Shown piece after piece: positions 18,626 through 26,879 of a DNA stretch of 64,000 nucleotides. Under the pieces are notes generated by a model. It was not told the origin of the DNA. It was given only the letters and a program-made list of their open reading frames with translations, and did no database searches. How positions within the stretch are numbered: position 1 is the stretch's first letter; each line of letters opens with the position of its first letter. The stretch spans positions 1 through 64,000 of the forward strand of contig JALHRR010000008.1 in assembly GCA_022841345.1 (NCBI GenBank), given 5' to 3'. The position numbers were made by a program, and so were the translations under genes. Source of the DNA: Saprospiraceae bacterium. GTDB taxonomy: Bacteria > Bacteroidota > Bacteroidia > Chitinophagales > Saprospiraceae.

Positions 18626-18748
18626 AGGAGGCATCTTCTCACGTGGTTCTCTCGCAGCTCGCAGCTCAGCCAAAAGGTACTAAGAGCCAATAGCGTCTTC
18701 CCCCCGGCTTTCCGTAGCAGCTCATCCCGTGCTTTAGTCGTAGACCGG

Positions 18749-18820
18749 GGTGACATCCTGTTCGCTGCGCTCACATGGTGACATCCTTTGCCTTCGGCAA
18801 AAGGTGACATCAGAGGTGAC
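18749..18820. repeat. GGTGACATC repeat group
   Basis: GGTGACATC occurs at 18749, 18777 and 18803, and GGTGAC again at 18815. The interval between the first two holds TTCGCTGCGCTCAC, also found inside copy A of the GTGATG element. The interval between the second and third is a hairpin (TTTGCC-TTC-GGCAAA). It looks like a diverged relative of the GTGATG family. Confidence 0.6.
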
Positions 18821-18948
18821 GGCTTTGCATAAGATAGGGATGCGACTTCTTGCCGGGCTGTTTACTTACTACTTACGCCTTACTACTTATACCTTCTTCC
18901 CGGCTGTTTTCTCGCAGCTCGTGGCTCGTGGCTCGAAGCTTCCCCCAG

Positions 18949-20391
18949 CTAATCCAAATTCCTAACCTCATTGATCAATTCCTGCAACATCTTCTTGCCG
19001 TCTCCGAAGATCATAGATGTTTTAGGGTGGAAGAAGAGTTCATTTTCTATACCGGCATAACCGGGTTTCATGCTTCGTTTGTTGACAAAAATAGTCTTGG
19101 CAGTGGAGACGTCCAGAATGGGCATGCCGTAGATGGGTGAAGCAGGGTTGGTCTTGGCGGCGGGGTTGACGACGTCGTTTGCGCCCATGATGAGTACAAC
19201 ATCTGTGGATTCAAAATCCTTGTTGGCCTGATCCATTTCGATGAGATTGTCATAACTCACATCGGCTTCTGCAAGGAGAACATTCATGTGTCCCGGCATC
19301 CTTCCGGCCACGGGATGGATGGCGTATGTGACCTGAACTCCTTTTGCTTCCAGTAGTTTTTCGAGTTCATGACAGGTATGCTGCGCCTGTGCTACTGCGA
19401 GTCCATATCCCGGGACGATGATGACTTTCTGAGCGTAAGACAGGACTACAGCAGCATCGCTTTTGCTAATTTCTTTCACGGTGCCCTGGGCGCCCGGACC
19501 TGCCTGTGCAGAACCTCCTCCAAATGAACCCATGAGAACATTGATGAGGGAGCGATTCATGGCTTTGCACATGAGCACTGTGAGGATGGTTCCGGCAGCT
19601 CCAACGAGGATACCTCCGACAAGAATCACTTTGTTGTCCAGCAACAATCCGCTGGTAGCAGCCGCTAATCCACTAAGAGAGTTGAGTAATGAAATGACCA
19701 CAGGCATATCAGCTCCTCCAACCGGCGCTGTGAAAAAGACTCCATAAATGAGGGCTAAAATGCCAATAGCAACTATTCCGTAAGGTTGGATATTTTGTAT
19801 ATCCATTATCATCCAAACAGCCAGGCCAAGGGTAATTATCAAAGTCACTAAATTAATAATATGCTGACCTTTGAATCCAAAATCAGAGATCCTTCCGCTC
19901 AGTTTACCCCAGGCGATCAAGCTGCCAGACAAGGTAATTCCTCCCAATACCAATCCTGCAAATAAAATGCTCAAAATCCCTCTGGATACATAAGATGGAA
20001 TGCCACTTTGCGTATCCGCAGTCATTCCGACAACAAATCCGGAATCAGATAATTTCATTAATTCTACCACAGAAATCAATGCTGCACTGGCTCCTCCTAA
20101 TCCATTGAGCAAACTCACCATCTCGGGCATAGCTGTCATCTGAACTTTTTTGGCGATTAAAATGCCAATTAAGGTACCCAATGCCAGTGCTCCGATTATC
20201 CAAATTTGATTTTGTAATGCCTGGCCTGCTTCGTTTCTGTATAAAAATAATGTAGCCAGAATAGCTGCGATCATCCCCGCCCCTGCCCATTGATTTCCGG
20301 CACGTGAACTGGAAGGCTGGGACATCATTCGCAATCCGGTGATGAAGGAGACTACTGCCAGAATATACACGATGGATAAAATACTATTCAT
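18949..20391 (-). CDS. pntB: NAD(P) transhydrogenase subunit beta
   Basis: The membrane and NADP(H)-binding subunit of proton-translocating transhydrogenase, which makes NADPH from NADH using the proton gradient. The 480 residues start with many membrane helices (roughly 1-270). The soluble dIII domain follows from about 315, with VIIVPGYGLAVAQAQH (NADP-binding loop), HPVAGRMPGHMNVLLAEA, and later GANDVVNPAA and KRSMKPGYAGIENELF. It is full length and complete. The pntAB gene lies upstream across a 192-base repeat-bearing spacer. Confidence 0.94.
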   Translation of the reverse strand: MNSILSIVYILAVVSFITGLRMMSQPSSSRAGNQWAGAGMIAAILATLFLYRNEAGQALQNQIWIIGALALGTLIGILIAKKVQMTAMPEMVSLLNGLGGASAALISVVELMKLSDSGFVVGMTADTQSGIPSYVSRGILSILFAGLVLGGITLSGSLIAWGKLSGRISDFGFKGQHIINLVTLIITLGLAVWMIMDIQNIQPYGIVAIGILALIYGVFFTAPVGGADMPVVISLLNSLSGLAAATSGLLLDNKVILVGGILVGAAGTILTVLMCKAMNRSLINVLMGSFGGGSAQAGPGAQGTVKEISKSDAAVVLSYAQKVIIVPGYGLAVAQAQHTCHELEKLLEAKGVQVTYAIHPVAGRMPGHMNVLLAEADVSYDNLIEMDQANKDFESTDVVLIMGANDVVNPAAKTNPASPIYGMPILDVSTAKTIFVNKRSMKPGYAGIENELFFHPKTSMIFGDGKKMLQELINEVRNLD

Positions 20392-20412
20392 ACTAATTCA
20401 TTTGGAAGGAGG

Positions 20413-20471
20413 TAATCGGTTAATCGGTTAATCGGAGTGTGGAAAGCCGCTATTGGCTATTGGCTATTGAC
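20413..20471. repeat. Tandem short words inside the pnt operon
   Basis: AATCGGTT is repeated in tandem (20413-20434). It is followed by CTATTGG tandem units (about 20449-20471). The first is the reverse complement of the AACCGATT words in other spacers. The array lies between pntAB and pntB. Confidence 0.6.
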
Positions 20472-20583
20472 TAACAGCCGGAGTGTGGGTTTGAGTCTTG
20501 GGTGAGGTAGGTGATTTGTTGAGTCCTTCGGGGCGATAAATTGTTAGCAGCCGACAGAGCTCTTGGAAACGGTTAATTGAGGA

Positions 20584-20898
20584 CTATTTCTCAGCTTTCG
20601 GGGCTTCCTTCTTCTTAAACATATGCAACATCCTGTCAGTCACTGCGAAGCCGCCTACTACATTGATCATGCCGGCCAGAACTGCCAGAAAGCCCAGACT
20701 TAGTGCCAGATAATTGTCTGGTTCTACCTGTCCCATTACGATCATAGCTCCTATAATGACCACTCCGCTGATCGCATTGGCATGGCTCATGAGGGGTGTA
20801 TGCAGGACCGAAGGCACCTTATTAATCACTGAGAAGCCCAGAAAAATCACCAGGATCAGGATATAAATCATGGATTCATTTGCGAGTAACCAATTCAT
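20584..20898 (-). CDS. pntAB: NAD(P) transhydrogenase subunit alpha, membrane part
   Basis: A 104-residue protein equal to the membrane segment of PntA as a separate subunit, as in Rhodospirillum-type three-subunit enzymes. It has about three hydrophobic helices (near 10-28, 37-56 and 63-85). The loop TPLMSHANAISGVVIIGA is the diagnostic sequence of this domain. The charged tail (MFKKKEAPKAEK) is cytoplasmic. It lies between the NAD-binding alpha part and pntB on the minus strand. Confidence 0.92.
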   Translation of the reverse strand: MNWLLANESMIYILILVIFLGFSVINKVPSVLHTPLMSHANAISGVVIIGAMIVMGQVEPDNYLALSLGFLAVLAGMINVVGGFAVTDRMLHMFKKKEAPKAEK

Positions 20899-20967
20899 AA
20901 TCAGATATTTTAATGAATAATTCTAATGTGCATTCGATGGAATCTTAAACTCCTGGTTTTGTCATCA

Positions 20968-21074
20968 TTTTTGCTTAATAGAAGCAAAAATGCCGCCAAA
21001 ACAAATGTATTAATTCAATTTACCCCGGATTTCCATCCGGGGCTACTCTTTGTTAAACCCCTATTCGGGGTTTT
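20968..21074. repeat. Three hairpins between pntAA and pntAB
   Basis: Three perfect stem-loops lie in the 229-base spacer: TTTTTGCTT/AAGCAAAAA (20968-20990), CCCCGGAT/ATCCGGGG (21023-21042) and AAACCCC/GGGGTTT (21055-21073). The first and third have T-runs on both strands and could act as partial terminators or RNA-stabilising structures in the pnt transcript. Confidence 0.65.
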
Positions 21075-21127
21075 ATTTACTGTTCAAGTTATCAATTCGT
21101 CAATCTATCTCAAATCTGCCATTTCTA

Positions 21128-22240
21128 TCAGAAACTAAAACGTTCGTTGACCATTTTACCCTCGTGAGTAAGACAGGACCCTTTAATTAAATCATCCTCC
21201 CAGTTGATGGTCCATTTACCTTCATTATCCAGCATAAGACCAAGAAAGTTCACGATATTTTTGCTGTACAGATAGCTGGAATCTGCAGGAACCCTGGATG
21301 GCAGGGAACTGTCGCCGATGATCTGTACACCATGTTTATAGACTGTTTCTCTGTTGACAGAAAATGGCGTATTTCCCCCTGTCACTGCAGCCAGATCGAT
21401 GATGATAGAACCTTCCCGCATAGATTGTAACATGGGCTCATCAATTAAAATAGGAGCTTGCCTACCCGGGATTTGTGCTGTCGTAATGACAATGTCCGCT
21501 TTGGCAGCGTGTTCAGCTATTTTGTTTCTTTGGCGTGTTTGATAATCTTTATCTTGTTCGACTGCATAACCACCGGCTTTGGAAGCATCTGCGGCGCCTT
21601 CAACTTCGATGAATTTTGCTCCGAGACTCTGGACTTCCTCTTTGACGGCCGGGCGGGTATCGAACACTTCCACGACTGCACCCAATCTGCGGGCCGTTGC
21701 AATTGCCTGAAGTCCTGCCACTCCGGCTCCCAAAACAAGAATTTTTGCCGGCTTGGTAGTTCCTGCCGCAGTGATGAACATTGGAAAACATCTTGGATAT
21801 AAATCAGCTGCCAGCAATACTGCCTGATATCCGGCTATGTTTGCCTGAGAGCTCAGAACATCCATGGATTGTGCTCTGGTAGTACGGGGAAGCATGTCCA
21901 GAGAAAACATGGTTATACCCTGATCCATACAAGATTGCACAAAATCTTTATTGCTGAATGGCTGAAACTGTCCTATCAGTATTCCTCCCCTCATTGACTG
22001 CAAATCATCAGCTGGTATTGGATGGATTGCAACTACAACTTTTGAATTCTTTAGCACTTCATTCCTGTCCATGAGCTTACAGCCTATGCGTGCATAAGCA
22101 TCATCTTCAAAGAATGCGGCATTACCGGCGGATCTTTGATAAAGGATTTCTGTATGTTTTTGAATGAGATTTCCGGCCAGGTCCGGTACCAGAGCAACTC
22201 TGGTTTCGGGCTGTGGTTCAGTGAGTACGCCTATAGTCAT
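21128..22240 (-). CDS. pntAA: NAD(P) transhydrogenase subunit alpha, NAD-binding part
   Basis: A 370-residue dI domain that binds NAD(H). It begins with the alanine dehydrogenase/PNT N-terminal fold (TIGVLTEPQPETRVALVP). The conserved LPRTTRAQSMDVLSSQANIAGYQAVLLAA loop comes in the middle, then the Rossmann motif VLGAGVAGLQAIATARRLGA, and later GSIIIDLAAVTGGN. The C-terminus ends without membrane helices, which are supplied by the separate small subunit downstream. First gene of the split pnt operon; its promoter should lie in 22241-22841. Confidence 0.94.
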   Translation of the reverse strand: MTIGVLTEPQPETRVALVPDLAGNLIQKHTEILYQRSAGNAAFFEDDAYARIGCKLMDRNEVLKNSKVVVAIHPIPADDLQSMRGGILIGQFQPFSNKDFVQSCMDQGITMFSLDMLPRTTRAQSMDVLSSQANIAGYQAVLLAADLYPRCFPMFITAAGTTKPAKILVLGAGVAGLQAIATARRLGAVVEVFDTRPAVKEEVQSLGAKFIEVEGAADASKAGGYAVEQDKDYQTRQRNKIAEHAAKADIVITTAQIPGRQAPILIDEPMLQSMREGSIIIDLAAVTGGNTPFSVNRETVYKHGVQIIGDSSLPSRVPADSSYLYSKNIVNFLGLMLDNEGKWTINWEDDLIKGSCLTHEGKMVNERFSF

Positions 22241-22841
22241 TCCTTGGAGTATTTCTTGCGTCCTAAGTTATTGGAAAAATGAATTGCTTGTATTTTTAAA
22301 CAAATAATATTTGCCTGAGAGGGATATTACGTGATAATTGTGGTGAATTTCACCTGGAAATAATTGGAGTTGAGGTAAGCTTCGCTTCAAGAATTTGAGT
22401 AAAGATAGTGTGTGTCGCTTCGCGCCGTGTGTGCCTACTGCATTCTGCAGTGCGGGTTGCGGTTCGCGTAGCTCACGGGATGCATTGTGAGTGGGGTGAG
22501 AGAGTGTAAAACTGCCGGTGGGTGAGTGATAAATATGCGGCAAAAGCCTTTCGGCTCTTAGCTAATAGCTTGTTGGAAAACAGCCTGGTTGACCGCAAGT
22601 ATATGGTACTTTCATGTTTTCCGGGGTAAATGACATATCTAAACGAACTCCGAAGGTGTTCAACATAATAAAGCCTGGGAAACATGCACTATAAACAAGA
22701 GATAGCAGAAGTATTTGTTCCAGCTACAGCATCTGCCCCACCTTATTTTTCAGAGTCTATCCAGCTCAATTCTTACAGATTTAACATTCATCTCACATTT
22801 AACTCATAACTTTATCGTTTAATTCATGTTTATCTGCATCA
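22241..22841. other. Divergent spacer, no gene seen
   Basis: About 600 bases between divergent pntAA (minus) and the ABC exporter (plus), so promoters for both are expected. The part 22400-22520 holds GTGTGTC/GTGTGTG words and TTCGC/CGCTTCGCG fragments reminiscent of the dispersed repeats, but it is not a clean copy of any of them. Open frames here are rejected as genes. Confidence 0.5.
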
Positions 22842-24608
22842 GTGAAAAGTCTTTACGCCATCAATAAATATTTCTATCGGTATCGCTGGCGCTTGCTGAT
22901 AGGAACCCTCTTTGTAATTGCCTCCAATTACTTCATGATCCTGCAACCACAGCTCATCAGGGATGCACTGAACATGGTGGTCGAAGATCTGAAACTCAGC
23001 CCAGAAGAGCTTGCAATTCAGGATCGGGATATGACAAAATCGCTGATGATATTCGCGGCTTATGTATTTGGAGCGGCTATTCTGATGGGAATTTTCATGT
23101 TCATGATGCGGCAGACTATCATCGTCGTTTCCAGATTGATCGAGTATGATATGCGCAAGGATATTTATGAGCATTATCAGAAATTGCACCTTGGTTTTTA
23201 CCGGCAGAATAAAACCGGAGACCTCATGGCCCGCATCACAGAGGATGTGTCCAAGGTAAGGATGTATCTCGGCCCGGCCTTGTTATATGCCATAAATATA
23301 GTGTCCCTCTTCGTCATGGTAACTTATGCCATGTTCAGTGTGAATACTGAGCTTGCGATTTATAGTTTACTACCATTACCCATTCTATCGGTATCTATTT
23401 ACTTCGTATCAGCTATCATCAACAAGAAAAGTGAATTGATTCAAAAGCAATTATCGGTACTCAATTCAACCTCTCAGGAAGTGTTTTCCGGGATTCGGAT
23501 TGTCAAATCTTTTGTGCAGGAGAAACAAATCGGACAACGATTTGCAGATCAAACAGAAGTATATAAAGAAAAATCTCTGGGACTCGCCAGAATAGATGCA
23601 CTTTTCGGCCCCCTGATGTTGCTGATTATCGGCGCAAGTACGATTCTGACCATTTACTTCGGGGGTAAACAGGTCATTGCCGGAACATTGCAAGCCGGTA
23701 ATATTGCTGAATTTGTGATCTACGTAAATATGCTTACCTGGCCCGTGACTTCCATTGGATGGATAGCATCTTTGGTGCAACAGGCTGCTGTTTCGCAGCG
23801 GAGGATCAACGAATTTTTGGATACAAAACCGGAGATAGTGAACCATAGCAATGAGATCTATCCTATCAACGGGCATGTTGTTTTTGATGATGTTTCATTT
23901 ACCTATCCGGATACAGGAATCAAGGCGATTCAACATCTGAATCTGAATATCCAGCCTGGAGAACGAATTGCAATCGTCGGACGGACCGGATCCGGGAAGA
24001 CGACAATTGCTGACCTCTTGCTGAGAATGTATGATGTAGATTCCGGGAAAATATTGATTGATGACAAGCCTTTGGAACAGCATAATCTGGCGCATCTCAG
24101 AGAGAAAATCGGGTATGTCCCGCAGGATGTATTTTTATTTTCCGATAGTATCAGCAACAATATCGCATTTGGTACTGAAGACGCTGATCAGGAGAGGATA
24201 GAAAAATTCAGTCAACATGCACTGGTATATGACGACATCATTGGCTTCCCTAAAACTTTTGAAACTATGGTGGGTGAACGCGGTGTCACTTTATCAGGAG
24301 GGCAGAAACAAAGGGTATCCATAGCGAGAGCACTTATCAAAGATCCGGAGATCGTCATTCTGGATGACTCGCTATCGGCAGTCGATACTACTACAGAACA
24401 AATGATTTTGCAATATCTCAATACTGCCCTGAAAGGTAAGACTGCCATCATCATAACTCACCGAATCTATGAGTCCATGGATTTTGATAAAATAGTGGTA
24501 TTGGAAAATGGGACCATCGTAGAAGAGGGCACACATAGCGAACTACTTCAGAATCAGGGGTACTACGCCAGGATGTTTGAGCAGCAAAAGACTCATCCGG
24601 TAGAATAA
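22842..24608 (+). CDS. ABC exporter, fused membrane-ATPase half transporter
   Basis: A 588-residue type IV (MsbA/MdlA/YheI-like) exporter half with six N-terminal membrane helices (about 1-310) and a C-terminal ATPase. The ATPase shows Walker A GRTGSGKTT (about 377-385), signature LSGGQKQR (about 484-491), Walker B IVILDDS (about 503-509) and the H-loop in ITHRIYES. The residue after Walker B is Asp rather than the usual catalytic Glu. This is seen in one half of heterodimeric exporters, so a partner encoded elsewhere is plausible. The start is GTG at 22842. The substrate cannot be read from sequence. Confidence 0.9.
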   Translation: MKSLYAINKYFYRYRWRLLIGTLFVIASNYFMILQPQLIRDALNMVVEDLKLSPEELAIQDRDMTKSLMIFAAYVFGAAILMGIFMFMMRQTIIVVSRLIEYDMRKDIYEHYQKLHLGFYRQNKTGDLMARITEDVSKVRMYLGPALLYAINIVSLFVMVTYAMFSVNTELAIYSLLPLPILSVSIYFVSAIINKKSELIQKQLSVLNSTSQEVFSGIRIVKSFVQEKQIGQRFADQTEVYKEKSLGLARIDALFGPLMLLIIGASTILTIYFGGKQVIAGTLQAGNIAEFVIYVNMLTWPVTSIGWIASLVQQAAVSQRRINEFLDTKPEIVNHSNEIYPINGHVVFDDVSFTYPDTGIKAIQHLNLNIQPGERIAIVGRTGSGKTTIADLLLRMYDVDSGKILIDDKPLEQHNLAHLREKIGYVPQDVFLFSDSISNNIAFGTEDADQERIEKFSQHALVYDDIIGFPKTFETMVGERGVTLSGGQKQRVSIARALIKDPEIVILDDSLSAVDTTTEQMILQYLNTALKGKTAIIITHRIYESMDFDKIVVLENGTIVEEGTHSELLQNQGYYARMFEQQKTHPVE

Positions 24609-24711
24609 ACTTCTGATTATTAGTTTATTACAATTAATTCTAAGGAATAATAGCCATAAAATGAATTAATAAAATAAATTCCCCGGAGACCTATTTTTAA
24701 AAATTATAATT

Positions 24712-24719
24712 TACTTTTG
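24712..24719 (+). promoter_or_regulatory. Candidate -7 element (TACTTTTG)
   Basis: TACTTTTG fits the Bacteroidota -7 consensus TAnnTTTG and lies 55 bases before the DUF3276 start. I see no good -33 TTTG at the expected distance, so the call is tentative. Confidence 0.35.
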
Positions 24720-24773
24720 TGTAGATCATTAAGGATCTGATTTTCCTTCAGACAAAACAAAACATCGATAACA

Positions 24774-25163
24774 GTGGATAGTGAGAAAAATCAACACAAA
24801 ACGGATAGTGTATATTCAAACAAAATCAAAGCCGGAAAAAGGCGTACGTACTTTTTTGATGTACGTCAGACAAGAGGCGATGATTACTACATAACGCTCA
24901 CAGAAAGTACCAAAAAATTCAATGGAGAGGGTTACGAGAGGCACAAATTGTTTTTGTACAAAGAGGACTTCAACAGATTCATCAGTGGGTTGGAAGAAGT
25001 AATCAACAAAGTAAAGACAGAGTACCTGCCTGATTACGATTACGATGAGTTTGAGAGAAGACAGGAAGAATGGGAAGCAAAACAAGAATCCGGAACGTTT
25101 GAGCTGGATGGGTATAATAATAACGTTAAAGAAGAAAAGGACGGAGAAGAAATTTCCTGGTAG
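24774..25163 (+). CDS. DUF3276 (PUR-type nucleic-acid-binding) protein
   Basis: A 129-residue member of the DUF3276/PUR family, which is widespread in Bacteroidota and Borrelia and binds single-stranded DNA or RNA. The core KIKAGKRRTYFFDVRQTRG, followed by DYYITLTESTKKF and HKLFLYKEDFNRFISGL, spans about residues 17-80 and forms the PUR fold. The C-terminus is acidic and low complexity. The start is GTG at 24774. It lies 130 bases before the RRM protein gene, so two nucleic-acid-binding proteins sit together. The role is probably post-transcriptional regulation, which is inference. Confidence 0.85.
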   Translation: MDSEKNQHKTDSVYSNKIKAGKRRTYFFDVRQTRGDDYYITLTESTKKFNGEGYERHKLFLYKEDFNRFISGLEEVINKVKTEYLPDYDYDEFERRQEEWEAKQESGTFELDGYNNNVKEEKDGEEISW

Positions 25164-25293
25164 ATTTTTCAGTCTTTTTGACAAAAAATTAGAATACAAT
25201 CAGAGGCAGAAACAATCTTGCCAATGATTTTTAGGTACAGTAGCATTTAGTAGTTCACATGTTTATTTTTCAATTTTTAAATCAATCTCACTT

Positions 25294-25809
25294 ATGAACA
25301 TTTATGTCGGCAATCTGAACTTCAGATTGGCTGAACCGGATCTGATCAAAATGTTTGCCTTATATGGCGATGTCACCAATGTAAAAATTATCAGAGACCG
25401 CGAGACCGGCCGTAGCAAAGGATTTGCATTCGTAGAAATGCCTAATGACGAAGATGCGCGAAGAGCCATCCAAAGTCTACACGATACTGAATCTGGAGAT
25501 CGCAGGATCGTAGTGAATGAAGCTGCTCCGGCTGGTACTCAGGAGAAAAAACCATATTCCGGCGGTGGAAACAGCGGTGGCGGAGGTGGTGGATACAATA
25601 AAGGCGGTGGATTCGGCGGCGGCGGTGGCGGCGGATACAAAAAACCTTATTCCGGTGGCGGAGGTGGAGGTGACAAGCCTTACAGATCAGGAGACCGTCC
25701 CCCTGCCCGCAACAACAGTAATGAACGCTACGATCGCAACAAATCAGGCAACTCCCAGAGACCAAACCGCGACGAACAACCAAGAGATGATTGGAGAGAC
25801 AGAGATTAA
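25294..25809 (+). CDS. Glycine-rich RNA-binding protein (RRM)
   Basis: A 171-residue protein with a single RNA recognition motif in residues 1-78. RNP2 is IYVGNL (3-8) and RNP1 is RSKGFAFV (40-47), with the aromatic residues that stack on RNA. The C-terminal half is a glycine-rich and then Arg/Asp/Asn-rich disordered tail, as in plant and cyanobacterial glycine-rich RNA-binding proteins linked to cold or stress responses. A long untranslated leader of up to 130 bases precedes it, and a good rho-independent terminator follows (25839-25871). Confidence 0.93.
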   Translation: MNIYVGNLNFRLAEPDLIKMFALYGDVTNVKIIRDRETGRSKGFAFVEMPNDEDARRAIQSLHDTESGDRRIVVNEAAPAGTQEKKPYSGGGNSGGGGGGYNKGGGFGGGGGGGYKKPYSGGGGGGDKPYRSGDRPPARNNSNERYDRNKSGNSQRPNRDEQPRDDWRDRD

Positions 25810-25838
25810 TACTCTTTTCCACAGTTATAATATAGAAG

Positions 25839-25871
25839 AAGCAATCGACGAAAGTTGGTTGCTTTTTTTTT
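25839..25871 (+). terminator. Rho-independent terminator of the RRM gene
   Basis: AAGCAATC (25839-25846) pairs with GGTTGCTT (25857-25864) around a 10-base loop, with one G-T pair. A run of T follows immediately. Confidence 0.82.
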
Positions 25872-26098
25872 GAGAATATTTGAAAAAAGTCAAGGCCATG
25901 GCATTTTTTTGCCTTAGATATTTTAAATTACCAATCTTTAATTTTCGTTTTCAAGCAATTCAATATACCTTTAGAATCTGCTTTTGTTTTTGCTTTTCTG
26001 GCAATAGTGCATTTCTCTACCCTTTGAGAATCACTCCGATATTCAATACACTGACAGGCCATTGATTCCTGGAATTTGTTTATTTTAAATGAAAAATC

Positions 26099-26875
26099 AT
26101 GTCTTTACTAACAAGCATCTTTACTTTCATCCGGCAGCAAAGCATCAAGACAATTCTCTTATTCTTATTTATTATTCAGGGTAGTATTTTGAAGGCTCAA
26201 CAATTGATGATTGTTTATGAGTATAACCGCCTAGCTGTCCCGGCCGAAATCCTGAGATTTGTTCCCCAGATGGCGGAGGAAAAGACAATCATGAGGTTTT
26301 CACTCTATATTAATAAAGGGAAATCAGTGTATTCTTCAGATAGTATCTATATCGATCAGGACCTTCCCCGTAAATCATTTTCTCCATGGTATTTTAAGCG
26401 AATTTATAAAGACTATAATGAGGATTTATGGGTAGAAAATAGCGGAACACTCAAGAAAGGGTATTGTCTGGAAATGAATATCAATGAATTAAAAAAGAAA
26501 TATGCATTCTTAGACTGGGTGATCACTAAGGAAAAAATGTCTATTGCAGGAGTTGAGTGTGTCAAAGCAATCAGCAATAGCGGTAATCTTGCATGGTATG
26601 CTCCGGGCATTCCATATCCCGACGGGCCGGAACATGGCGTTTTTAATTTACCGGGGCTTGTTTTATGGTATGAAACTCCATATCACCAATGGAAGGCTGT
26701 GAAGACTAGTCTTGAAAAAAGAGAAATTAAGGCTCCGGATTGCATCCTGGATAAGAATGAAAAAAAAATCAGGATGGATGAAATGGAATTAGAGGACCTG
26801 AAGTATGAATCTGCTATTAAAATAGATAAAAATACTCCTTTGAAACAATGGTTGAAGTTTGAAACCAATAACTGA
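26099..26875 (+). CDS. GLPGLI family protein
   Basis: A 258-residue exported protein of the Bacteroidota GLPGLI family, named for a motif seen here as FNLPGLVLWYE. A signal segment ends near KAQQ (residue about 34). The body has paired segments GVECVKAISNSGNLAWYAPGIPYPDGPEH that are characteristic. The family is of unknown function and often lies beside TonB-dependent-receptor-like proteins, as here (27693). It is a tandem paralogue of the next gene. Confidence 0.85.
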   Translation: MSLLTSIFTFIRQQSIKTILLFLFIIQGSILKAQQLMIVYEYNRLAVPAEILRFVPQMAEEKTIMRFSLYINKGKSVYSSDSIYIDQDLPRKSFSPWYFKRIYKDYNEDLWVENSGTLKKGYCLEMNINELKKKYAFLDWVITKEKMSIAGVECVKAISNSGNLAWYAPGIPYPDGPEHGVFNLPGLVLWYETPYHQWKAVKTSLEKREIKAPDCILDKNEKKIRMDEMELEDLKYESAIKIDKNTPLKQWLKFETNN

Positions 26876-26879
26876 TAAG

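Larger units (their letters stand above)
18042..18948. other. Large repeat-rich spacer
   Basis: About 900 bases with no convincing gene. It holds a run of eight C at 18249-18256, copy B of the GTGATG element (18497-18625), a GGTGACATC repeat group (18749-18820), and CTCGCAGCTCG/GTGGCTCG tandem words (about 18648-18670 and 18909-18940). Open frames of 70-110 codons here are made of these repeats and are rejected. Confidence 0.65.

Noticed and set aside
2060-18820. GTGATG and GGTGACATC arrays as CRISPR arrays
   Set aside because: Repeated words are only 6-9 bases, the spacers are hairpins rather than unique sequence, and no cas genes are present.
18347-19140. Several 70-110 codon open frames in the large spacer
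   Set aside because: They overlap repeat arrays or pntB in another frame and show repeat-derived translation.
25442-25873. Open frames overlapping the RRM gene on both strands
   Set aside because: They come from the glycine-rich GGN codon repeats. The RRM frame has clear RNP motifs.
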